64,000 nucleotides of DNA, taken from contig NC_088714.1 of NCBI RefSeq assembly GCF_963576615.1, forward strand, positions 43,122,072 to 43,186,071. Direction: 5' to 3'. Each line of letters starts with the position of its first letter. Position 1 is the stretch's first letter. The notes below the pieces were generated by a model, which searched no databases, had not been told where the DNA came from, and saw only the letters and a list, made by a program, of their open reading frames with translations. Shown here one piece after another: positions 12,754-23,143 of this stretch. The translations under genes and the position numbers were made by a program. Source of the stretch: Watersipora subatra (lineage: Eukaryota > Bryozoa > Gymnolaemata > Cheilostomatida > Watersiporidae).

Positions 12754-12886
12754 ACCACAGGTGTCCTTTAGCGGGGATATTGCCGAGACCGGGACGTAGT
12801 CTACACACACAAAACAACATGTTTTTTTGTGTGTGTAGACTACGGCTCGGCTTCGGCAATATCCCCGCTAAAGGACACCTGTGGTT
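12754..12886. repeat. ~130-bp near-perfect palindrome
   Basis: The left arm, about 12754-12810, and the right arm, about 12829-12886, match as inverted repeats except for a short divergent block (GACCGGGA against AGCCGAGC). They share ACCACAGGTGTCCTTTAGCG at the outside and GTAGTCTACACACAC at the inside. The loop has AAAACAACATGTTTT. It is GC-richer than its surroundings. No second copy was seen in the window. Confidence 0.85.
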
Positions 12887-13040
12887 TCAACGTAGCAACG
12901 TTTCAACTATGCCAGGCAGAGCCACAGAACTGCTACAATTGACAATTTAATTTGGCAGAATTTGGGTTTTATTTTGCTACACTGTAATTTCAAAATGATT
13001 TGTCTTCTGAATATTAACATAACTTCCAATTTGGTAGTTG

Positions 13041-13086
13041 TCTTGCCTTTCTCGCGCATAAATGTCAGTTCGCGAGAAAGGCAAGA
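13041..13086. repeat. Perfect 16-bp hairpin, 14-nt loop
   Basis: TCTTGCCTTTCTCGCG at 13041-13056 is the exact complement of 13071-13086. It lies 155 bases from the larger palindrome but is unrelated in sequence. Confidence 0.85.
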
Positions 13087-13540
13087 AATTCTTCATTATT
13101 GCAAAGGCAAACCTTTCAATTGGGACTGTATAGCCTCTCTTAGGTGTTGATTATAAATCTGTATGTCATCTCGCATATGTCTCGGATATCAGCGTAGTTA
13201 TTTGATCAGCAATAGACTGGCCTATCTCAGACTTTGATAGTCTTCGCTTCAAAATAAAAATAATCATCTTCACTTGAGATACATCGCAGTACAATATATA
13301 AATTTGAAGTTTGTAAAAATATTGGCATTCAATCTTGCCCTTCAGCTGTATAAAAATAAAAAAAAAAGTACTCTAATTTAGTTGCTATAAGTGTGGCAGA
13401 ACTTCCTTTCTACGCCTTTCGTAGGCTTGATGAAGAAATGGTTGCTGATGCAGCAGGAGGGCAAACTTTTCATTCCCTTGGTGAAGTAAATTTTACTAGA
13501 CAAGGATAGATGACTCCCAACTCAAGCGATTTCACGCAAA

Positions 13541-13877
13541 CTCGATGAGTCAATAAACAGACTCGTGGGTGAGCCGATAAACAGACTCGAGGGCGAGCCG
13601 ATAAACATATGGTAAACTGATAAACAGACTCGATGGTGAGCTGATAAACAGACTCGAGAGTGAGTCAATGAACAGGCTCGTAGGTGAGTTGATAAACAGA
13701 CGCATGGGTAAGCCGATAAACAGACTCGAGAGTGAGCCGACAAACAGACTCGATGGTGAGCCGATAAACAGACTCGAGAGTCAGCCGACAAACAGACTCG
13801 ATGGTGAGCCGATAAACAGACTCATGGGTGAGCCGATAAATAGACTCAAGGGCGAGCTGATAAACAGACTCGATGGT
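13541..13877. repeat. 24-bp minisatellite
   Basis: About 14 diverged copies of a unit close to GAGCCGATAAACAGACTCGA plus four bases. The period is divisible by three, so both strands stay open and give repetitive frames (for example EPINRL and ESVYRLTH repeats). These frames are by-products of the repeat, not genes. Confidence 0.85.
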
Positions 13878-13889
13878 GCCTTTTCCCAA

Positions 13890-16050
13890 CTGTTACACCC
13901 TAGTTACCCAATCGCAATAATCGTTGATGTTCGGTCAATAGCGCTTATAGTGAATGCAGCTATGATACGCTGGCTAATATCACAATGCTAAAGTCAGAAA
14001 CAGTGACAAGAATTTTCTACACTATTTGCCTTGGGAAATCAAGCAGAGCTATTGTAAAGAACGCAGTATCTTTATTGGTGTTATATCTCACAGTACCAAA
14101 CAGTAATGACAAATGCAACAGCAATGACAAACTGAAAGGTTATACTATAGCAAACCAAGGAAAAAATCTACAGTTTAGTGGCTGCACAATAATTAGGTCA
14201 ACCATTGCCACAATAAAATATTTCGAATACAAAAACGATAATATTTGTCACTAACTAATCACGCAATACGAGTATTAATAATTTTCTGAGTATTTATATA
14301 GTAACATGCAAATCTTAAAACAATATAGTAATAAATGGTTAACATAAAAATTTGCTAATATAAAACATACATATAATATTACACTACAATGAACATGTAT
14401 TAAGCGAGCGCATTATAATTGACTGTTCAAATTTGAATTCATGGCGATAAATTCAGAGAACTCTATTACACACGCCAGCAGTCTATAAATATGAGTATCG
14501 ACTGATAGTCACTTCATTAGTTCCCCTCTCCCATCTCGGCTCTTCTCGGGGCCACCATTCCATCTAAAAAGCTCTGTCCTGTGGTGACAGTGGTGGGAAT
14601 TCCGTGTCATAATTACCGCCAACCTTTTTTATTACGTTGGTTGCTGGCCCGCTGTTTCTTCCAGAGGCTTGTTTTATACAGTCTGTTTGAATATAATTGA
14701 TTTATTCGGCGCTGATCTTTTGCAAGCCACTTGGAAAATGCTTAGTAGGTATAGCACAACGCTCCAGCTGCCATTAGCCTATTACCTCACATTGTTGAGA
14801 ACCCATGATGATTAAAAAACTTATTTTAATGCGTGTAGAATTTATAAAGATGTCCCTATCTCTTTTGTTGTTAGCTTTCAAGGTCTGGGAAAAATAAGGA
14901 GTATGTATTTTGTTGTATTTGTTTAAAATTTTACTGAATGGAGTATTTTTAAAGTTTTCTTTAGTTGTGAATAATTGTTAAAACATATTTTCCAGAGGCT
15001 CTGCCCAGTCCTAAAAGTTAGCTTCCTGGAATATTCTGTGACTAATCAGAATCTCATAGAAATTTATTTAAAATGATTATTATTCATTAGTTTGATAATT
15101 GCTAAGGAATACCTTTATTACTGCCAATGTATAATAAAAATAAAATTAACACTAAGTACAAAAATTAACATGAAGTATAACTATTAAAATTTGAGCTCAA
15201 GCATTGCAAATCTAGTCATGTGATACACTCAGTCTTTCAATGTAGTTTGAGGATATATACATGGGAGTGCTCTTCTACTCTGTATGGGATTGTTGTTTGT
15301 TTACGTTTCATAGCTGAAACATAAATTACTCCCAAGGCTGATACTCTGAAAGAAATACCCACCTGGATAGGCCCAGACTTGGATATTGTACCCCCAATCA
15401 CCTGGTTGGTCAATTTGAATTTGGATGTTTTACTCCCCCAATCACCTGGTTGGTCAATTTGAAATACACCCCCTAAACACTGGGAGTTCCCTAGAGGGCG
15501 CCCAGGTTCCACGCCCCGCTAAACATCCAATATGATTCATGCATTAATAAAACAGAAAAAAGCTACAAACAAAATTCCAATTTTATTTAAATACGTTTTT
15601 ATTTCAGACTTTTCGTTTGTTTAGTATTGCAAAAACGATCGTTTTTTCTTTCAATTTATAAAAACTGTTCGTGTGGCGACATAATAGTCGCTCTGCCCAC
15701 TAGCGTCAGTATCGCAAAACGACAAAATGTCGCTATGCCTCCAAAAGGGTTAATAAAACTGATTCCAAACATCAACCATCAGATCATCATTTTCATTTAC
15801 AAAGGAAAACATAATGAATATCAATAAAAGAAATATAATATCATTCATTCTGAGTATATTGCTAAAGGGTTGCTAAGATGATGCAGTGTCGACTGTCTCT
15901 TTTCCCTTCCTTTCCCGTCGGCAAGTATGCAGATTTTAATGCAATCTGCATTAAAATTAAGACTGGAATTTTGGTGCAATTTCTTGGTATTACTTTGGCT
16001 GAATAAAGACGCGTTAGACATTATGACGAATTAAAATTAACAAGTTTAAT
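13890..16050. other. Intergenic stretch, one short duplication
   Basis: AT-rich sequence with no recognised gene. Around 15383-15463 a segment with CCCAATCACCTGGTTGGTCA is present twice in tandem. The sequence near 14520-14650 is GC-richer, but no exon could be supported. Confidence 0.4.
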
Positions 16051-16059
16051 ACGAGAAAG

Positions 16060-16633
16060 CGTGTTTGCTATTTGCGATTGATCAAACTTGAACTGAAACT
16101 AACATTATCTGATCATGCGACTTACAATTCTCGCCATATGGAGTGAACAATTTCTACAGCATTTTTCGGCCATCACAGCGGACCAAAAGGCTCATCATGT
16201 TTATCAGAGGATGATATGCAATCGTTCAAGCTAAGATTAAAAAATTAAACATATTTTTTTGTTAGGTTTTGAGATATCAGTGCTCAAAGTTGCAGCATTA
16301 CGATGCCGAGAAAATAGACGCGTAAGAACAATAGACATGGTTTTTATTGCAAGCGTGAAGTATATTTGTGAAAATATTTCGACGAATAAGGATGCATGAA
16401 AGCGTAAACAGAAACCATCTTGCACAACTACGTCACATTTTAGCCGTTTTGGAAAACAAATCCAAACTACGGCGGTCTCGTATGGCTGTGATTTTCTGTT
16501 CGTTTTTGAGCTTTTAAGAGCTTGTAATCACATTTCCACATATTTGGCACATACACCACAACAGAGTAAAACATGGTGAATCTTTTGATACCAAATAACT
16601 GTAATGTGAATTTTATTGCAAGTCAACCTTTAA
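16060..16633. mobile_element. Truncated copy of the TTAA-flanked element
   Basis: Aligns along its length with about 27050-27555. Shared marks are ACGCGTAAGAACA, AATATTTCGACGAATAAGG and TTGAGCTTTTAAGAGCTTGT. It ends, like the longer copy, at ACCTTTAA. The left terminal repeat is missing. Confidence 0.75.
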
Positions 16634-17949
16634 TGAACATGGGCCCTTTTACTGGCTTGGCTGTGGAAACCCCCCTAAAGTAGCAAATTCACTGACAGTG
16701 CCCCATGGTCTGAAAACCCCTCCTAAAACGTGATTTTGGGCCGAACCTAATGGGCCCTTTAAGGGAGAGTATCAGCCTTAGGAAATTACTATAGCGAACA
16801 TTGAGACAGTATATTTTTCATATCAGTTCAATATGACAGCTACAACAGGAGTGTCCAACCTTTTAATTACACCATAACAAGTATTATCAACAGCTGGCAA
16901 GCCAAGCTAGAAAAGCAAAAAAAGCCACATAAACCAGTAAGCTATAATTACATTACACTAGAAATAAGCTATGAAAAACATGACAAAAAAGACAATAATA
17001 TTTCAACAGGGATCTCAGCTGGATCGGATGGCTATCTTGGTACATCTTTCTTTCTGTTATAAAAAGGTGATATAATGATGTGCTGCGATGAATCTGATTA
17101 GCCTATATACACAAATACGTGTACTTGTATACAGTATGATGGGCATGATGAGATGAAGTATTTTTGTGGTTTCCCTGTCCAATTTCACTATTACTTTTCC
17201 TGTCTGTTTAACTGATCACTGATCATCTAGGTTAGTGGTCCCCCCCTTTTATCATCATGTTTCAGACCGGTTGACAGTGTCAGTTATTTGTCAATGTCAT
17301 ACCTCCTTTGAAGTAACACCTTCTCTATGTGTGGCAGACAATCACTAAGGCCAGAGATAATTGCCAGAGCGGAGCCGACCCCGAAGCAACCGACAGCACG
17401 ACCGAACTGAGCCCCAACTCAGCAAACAACACAGCCTCTGATACTACTTCCAGTTAGCCGACAGTTGCCGAGTTGACCATGCTACCGAGGAGTGGAGTCA
17501 AGCCAGGATGAAATATATTAAAAAACCCACAAAAACAACAAAGAGCAGAGCACCTGGAAGTCTCACCCCATTCAGTTACTTATAAGGAGCTGGCACGGGG
17601 ATGCAGGCAACTGGCCAGGAACCGGTGGCCATGATAAACCAAGCTATCAAGTGAGCAGAGGAACTGACTGATCCTTGCAGAGGAACGAGCTGATCCTTCA
17701 GCTCAAGCTGAGGATCAGCTTGAGCAGAAAAACCAAGAGCTCCAGCAACTACACAGGATTCAGTCATTTTTCCAATTGCGACCAAACGGTGTATTGAGGG
17801 TTCTGACATCTCCTCACGGTCGGCCCTGGTGGTGTACACTTTTCCCACAGGCCATCAGGAAGGCAACCGTTTGACAAACTCACACCCTTGCTCACTCTGA
17901 GGTAAAAAAGACGATCAGCCTACTCTGACCTAGTACTGGCCAGGGTTGC

Positions 17950-18420
17950 CAGCCACAATAAGAAAACTGATCAATAACTGCGAAGTTTGCCAGGCAGCAT
18001 AGCAGGAAGGAACAAAAAGGTTGGCTGCAAACAGACTGTATGCAGGACACTCATGGCAGAAGGTGGCCGTGGACTTGGTGAGACAGATGCCAACAATGGG
18101 AAGAGAAAACAAGTAGATTCTGGTGCTGACTGACCACTTTATCAGATAGCAGGACGCTTTGGTCCTCCTGGAAGCCACTGCTCCAGTAGTGGTTAGTGCA
18201 CTGGACGAGTGGATATTATGCTATATGGGCCTGCCAGAGCAGATTCATGCTGACCAGGGGCCACAGTTCAAGAGTTAGCTCATGACCAAGCTGTGCCATC
18301 TCTAGAATATAAAGAAGACGAACAACACTCTCTACCACACTCGAGCCAACGATATAGTGGAGTGTAACAACCGATAGCTGGGCGACTCTTTGCAAGCACT
18401 GTTGCTGATCTAACGGCAAA
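17950..18420 (+). pseudogene. Degenerate Ty3/gypsy integrase
   Basis: The plus strand shows an integrase core broken by several in-frame stops, many at positions where the family has Trp or Arg. Visible pieces are the zinc-binding CEVCQA, the first Asp in VAVDLV, the second Asp in HADQGPQF and the Glu in DIVECNN. The order and spacing are those of a retroviral-type DDE integrase. The copy cannot be functional. It stops abruptly near 18420, where an oppositely oriented retroelement begins. Confidence 0.8.
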
Positions 18421-18472
18421 AGGATATACTGCTAAAATATTGTCTATCAAACATACAATTCCTCTAAAATTT

Positions 18473-19060
18473 TCAATATCTTTTCCTTTTCTCTCTGAAA
18501 AAATTCAGGAACTGAAGATATCCTAAAAGGCGTTCTTTTAAAGCAAAATCTACCCATAAGATTACACAACTCGTTAATTCCTTACATTTCTCATCAAGTT
18601 TCACAATCGCCAAAAATCCAGAATTAGCATCAAGTTTCGAAAACATAACTCTTTTTGACAATTTACTCAACATGTCTGATATCCTAGGTAAAGGATATAC
18701 TTCCCTTCTAACACATTTATTCAAGTTGGTCAAATCTACACACATTCTAATCTTACCACCCCGTTTTGGAGCAATGGTAAGACCAGAACACCAATCAGTT
18801 GCTTTTTCTATAGGCTCTATAACCTTACTTTCCAACATGTTATCAATTTCTCTTTTAGCTTTTTCATGCAAACCTGCTGCAATAGACCTAGGTGGGTACA
18901 ATCTAACAGGTTCAGCATTCCTATTCAAGTCAATACTGAAAATACCAGGCATTGTTCCTAGTCTCTCAAAAGTCTTGGGAAATTCCTCCAAGGGGTCAAA
19001 TTTGTACGCACACAAAGCATTAATAACTGCTAACAAATTCAATTTCTTAATCTCGGGCAT
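18473..19060 (-). pseudogene. Ty3/gypsy reverse transcriptase, N-terminal part
   Basis: A 195-codon minus-strand frame reads the start of a gypsy reverse transcriptase: a polyprotein linker with EPVRLYPPRS, then the fingers region, CVDLTNLNKCV, YPLPRISDML and FSKLDANSGF (the first catalytic Asp is in KLD). It loses homology before the second catalytic motif (YxDD), so the enzyme is truncated. Remains of protease and gag lie upstream on the same strand. Confidence 0.85.
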
Positions 19061-19149
19061 ACCTAAAAGATTTTTTCTAGAACCTTCAAGTATGTAAACA
19101 GAAGTATCAATAACTCTATAAGTACTTTTAATAGCTACATTAGCTACAT

Positions 19150-20345
19150 ACTCCTGAGTTATTCAGTCTATTTCCATCAGTTCCATTCAATATCTGCTCA
19201 GGCTCTTTCAAATTCAAACCAAGGTTTCTACTAGCTTTTTTAGTCAAAGTAGATACATCAGCTCTTGTGTCAAAAGTAAACTCAATATCTTTATAACTTA
19301 CATATAAATTTTTGACAAATTTCTCGTTTAGTCAGCTGCTATTAATAGACTCAGTAAGCCTTACTCTGAGAGTAGAACCTCTTCCTAACTTACCAGATTC
19401 ACTTCCACTGCTTTCATACCTTTCTCTACTTTGACTCTTACATAATTTACAGTCCTTAATTGTGTGACCTTTGGTAGCAAAGAAATAGCACCTTATCTCT
19501 GGTCACAATATAATTTCATGCTCTCTCACGTCACAACCGTAGCATTTATCTCTCCCTAGGGATGGATACCGTCTAGAGCTTTTACTAAACCTTTCATATC
19601 TCTTCGGGGAATACCTATCTCTACTTCTGCTATGCCAGTTTTCTTTCTCTGCTAGAGTTCCTAGATGAACCCCTACAGTCCTTAGAGCTTCTTCTATCCT
19701 TACTATAATCTTTACTATATTTACTTGATTTCCTATCTTTACCATACCCTGTTTTAACATAAAAAGTTTCTTCAAATTTATATACAGTTTTCAAAAGTTC
19801 CATAGCTCCATCATATGTAGAAATTGCACTTTTTGATCAAATCCTAAATATGTCAAAGCTGCTCTACCCGCCTTACCCACTGCATTCAACAAAGATACTA
19901 ATTTTATTTTACCTCTAAATAAATCAACAGTTTCTTCAACACTATCTACTGTAACCTTTTCTTGGCCTAATTTCATAGCCATCATCTCAACACTTAGTTC
20001 ACAGTCAGCTAACCAATGTTCCATGATCCACCAACATCATCACTACTAATTACTAATATTGGAAATTCATTGAAATTCAATCTTTTAGCCATATTCAAAA
20101 TAGCTTCCACTTTCCATGTATAACATCACTCTCTTACCACTACTCCACAGAAAATACACCACGGAAAATCACTAAGCACTGTATCACTACTATCGCCAAT
20201 ATCACTAGTTATCACTACAACACTGAATAGTTTGTCACTTATCACTGTCTTTTTCTACAGCACAGTCATCTATTTCCCTGCACAAAACTGTCTATGATGC
20301 CATGTTAAGTTGCTCAAGGGAGCAACAAATCACTCACCGTAAACA
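19150..20345 (-). pseudogene. Ty3/gypsy gag, zinc knuckle and protease remains
   Basis: Read on the minus strand: a gag-like frame at 19791-20024; an Arg/Ser-rich frame at 19503-19775 ending in an incomplete knuckle (CYGCDVREHE); a second knuckle with its second Cys replaced (ATKGHTIKDCKLC) near 19440-19490; and a protease-like FDTRADVSTLT near 19255, where the catalytic triad's Gly is Arg. The sequence beyond 20290 may be the edge of an LTR. The element is inactive. Confidence 0.65.
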
Positions 20346-20564
20346 TAAGATCACAAGAGACCCTCAGCCTCGTCTCCTGTCACTATATATTAAAGGGGGT
20401 TTGTGTCTCCTAGACGTCTAAGCCCTATCCATTAGTTCCAGTAACCATAACCTCTATTAGTCTATTTAGCCTGTGGTTCCTTATTCTAAAAGTGTTACAT
20501 TATGAAGATATAAAACTTTGGAAGATTAGTTTTTAATGACACTTTTCTAAAAGGACCGAAAGTT

Positions 20565-22428
20565 TCAGGCATTTTACAAATTGACTAAAAAATCAATCCG
20601 TTTATTTGACAGACTGCCTGAAACATTGATACGAAGTAAGACAAATCATTTACGGCGAGTGCATCAACTATCACATTTATGCATTCTTATATTGTTTAAC
20701 TTGCTACTATTTAATATTTTAAAACTAAATTTTTTAATAAGTAGAACATGATGTGTAATATTTGATGAACGATATGAAGATTATCTACAGTTAGACAGAT
20801 GTTAATATAAAATACCTGAACTAGATGCTTGAACGCTTTTGTTCAAGTTTTCAAGCACCGCTTGAACGAAAGCGTTCAGATCAAAGATTTGCTCACATTG
20901 ATGATATGCTTGATATCACACATTTCAACTAGGTATAGTGGTCAAACAAGATGACCAAAGCTATGATTATGCATGCAAACATCACATGCCACTTCCTTGA
21001 GCTGTCCAAATCTTTATGCATTGAATGCCAATAGAAACGTAATTGTGCCACTATGAAAGGTGTAAATGTAGTTGTACAGCCAATTGTGCTAACGGATTTT
21101 GGTTTTAGAGGTCACATAGATCTCATAGATAGGCCTATGCAGTCCATGGCTAAAGGTTCGTATCATCGTATTATGGTATAATAAGAAAATTTAACTAAGT
21201 ACATGCACTGTGTATTGCGACATTTGACATCCTTTTGATTGTGGACAGAATGGCAAGCAGTGCGAGTCAAACAAACATAAATGTTTACAGGCGAAAGAGA
21301 AATGTAACAGTAGGCGTCATGGAAGTTTGACATGTCCGAATAAAAGAGGACACTAATAATCTATAAGTTATCATAATCAATGACCACGTGATTGTTATTC
21401 AAACTGGATCCTATGCTTTGGTAGAAGGTGCTTTAATCATTTTAAATGCACATATAATTTAAATTGTTGAGTAGAGCCAATATAATAGCTGGTTTGGAAA
21501 CCAATAGTTTGAGTTTGTTGATACAGCTGTTTACAGAATATTCCAGGTCAATTGTTTGTACTTATCAAATAAATAATTTCTAACATTGTGTTGTTTCATT
21601 GATTTATACTAACACCAGATAAATTTGTAGATGGCTGTCTATTTTAATGTGAGTATTCTACCAGAGATTGCTATTTGGCTCCAATTAATGCAGCAAGCAG
21701 GCTCATTAATGCTAACTCACCAGGAATTACTGTAAACACCATCATGGCTACCCTTTACATTATGGCTACCTGTATGGCTACCCTTTACATTATGGCTACC
21801 TGTATGGCTACCCTTTACATTACGGCTACCTGTATGGCTACCCTTTACATTATGGCTACCCTGTACATTATGACTACCTGTATGGCTACCCTTTACATTC
21901 TGGCTACCTGTATGGCTACCCTTAACATTATGGCTACCTGTATGGCTAACCCTTTACATTATGGCTACCCTTTACATTATGACTACCTGTATGGCTACCC
22001 TTTACATTATGGCTACCTGTATGGCTACCCTTAACATTATGGCTACCTGTATGGCTAACCCTTTACATTATGACTACCTGTATGGCTACCCTTTACATTC
22101 TGGCTACCTGTATGGCTACCCTTAACAACTCATCCAAGCACCTTAGCGTTCAAGCGTCTGGTTCGAGTACTTGATCTTAACATCTGTTCAACTGTAGATA
22201 ATCTTCATATCTTCAACCAAATATTACACACCATATGTTTTACTTATTAAAAGAAGTATTTTCAAAATACTACATGTAAATAGTAGCAAATTAAACAATG
22301 TAAGAATGCATATATGTAATAGTTGGTGCACTACTTGACGTAAATGATTTGTCTTGCTTCATTTCAAATGTTCAGGCAATCTGTTAAATAAATTGACTTA
22401 TTTTTTAGTCAATTTGTAAAATGCCTGA
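20565..22428. mobile_element. 1.86-kb element with ~280-bp inverted termini
   Basis: The segment 20565-20845 is an imperfect inverted copy of about 22147-22428. The outer ends begin TCAGGCATTTTACAAATTGA. Shared inner marks include GAAGATTATCTACAGTT against its complement near 22190. The interior has no transposase and carries a 15/30-bp minisatellite. Foldback-like or another non-autonomous DNA transposon is likely. Confidence 0.75.
21742..22125. repeat. 15/30-bp minisatellite inside the inverted-terminus element
   Basis: The main unit is ATGGCTACCCTTTACATT followed by a variant ATGGCTACCTGT, giving 30-bp higher-order units. The open frame across it (MATLYIMATC repeats) reflects the period, not a protein gene. 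Confidence 0.85.
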
Positions 22429-22708
22429 ATAAATCTGGAAATTTGTAAATTGACCAAATAGTTTAGGCATTTTACAAATTGATCAATTTTACACATTGAC
22501 TGTAACATCTGCAAGGTACGACTTAAATGTTGGTTAAGATAAATGTAATTCCATTAGAAAAGAGGTGTGCGCATGTAAGGATGAATCATGTGAAACTTAA
22601 GGTCTCTCCTTCTTACTCTATTGTATGTGTAATCATAGTCTGTCAACAGCTGTCAATACTTTTACTTCTGGGTTTTTTCCACTATGCCACCGTAGCTATT
22701 CTGTGTAC

Positions 22709-22714
22709 TTTATT
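22709..22714 (-). promoter_or_regulatory. Candidate polyadenylation signal for the temptin-monooxygenase gene
   Basis: TTTATT on the plus strand reads AATAAA on the minus strand, about 265 bases beyond the stop codon at 22979-22981. Position and sequence fit, but in AT-rich DNA this motif is common. Confidence 0.4.
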
Positions 22715-22978
22715 GCGCTTAAAAATGCTAGCTAGTGAAATTGGAGACAAATGTATAAGAAAACTTTTTCAGAAAAAATATGGGTCGTTAAAGCGTACAG
22801 AAACGCTCATTAGAGAACACAGTATATTTCAGGAAAGGGTTAAAACGAAAATACGTTTATACAAATGGAAAAAGACAGTGAACAGCTAAGCTTGCAATCT
22901 ATGCAATAGCTAACATGAGAGAAGAGAAATTCATGTTAGGACAAAAAGGTTTACACTTGTGATAAAATGTTAAGGAGT

Positions 22979-23143
22979 TCAGATAAACCGAAGGCATAGG
23001 AGGTTGATAAACAGATAGACGGATGCTGAAAACGAATTTGCACTTGAGAAGCGATCGCATGAGGAGATGTCGTCAAAGGCCACACATTCATCCGGTCCTC
23101 TCTCGGAGGGGAAGTAGTTCATGAACGCAAAACACATCTCATC
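22979..23143 (-). CDS. Exon 10: EMC motif and hydrophobic C-terminus
   Basis: The acceptor is TATCCTGCAG and the stop is TGA (22979-22981 on this strand). It opens with DEMCFAFMNYFPSERG, containing the Met ligand of CuM, then a short Cys-containing segment. It ends in SASVYLFINLLCLRFI, which resembles a GPI-anchor signal or short membrane segment. Confidence 0.88.
   Translation of the reverse strand, partial: DEMCFAFMNYFPSERGPDECVAFDDISSCDRFSSANSFSASVYLFINLLCLRFI

Noticed and set aside
22527..22889. 120-codon plus-strand frame with a hydrophobic middle and basic end
   Set aside because: It overlaps the likely 3' untranslated region of the minus-strand monooxygenase gene and matches no family.
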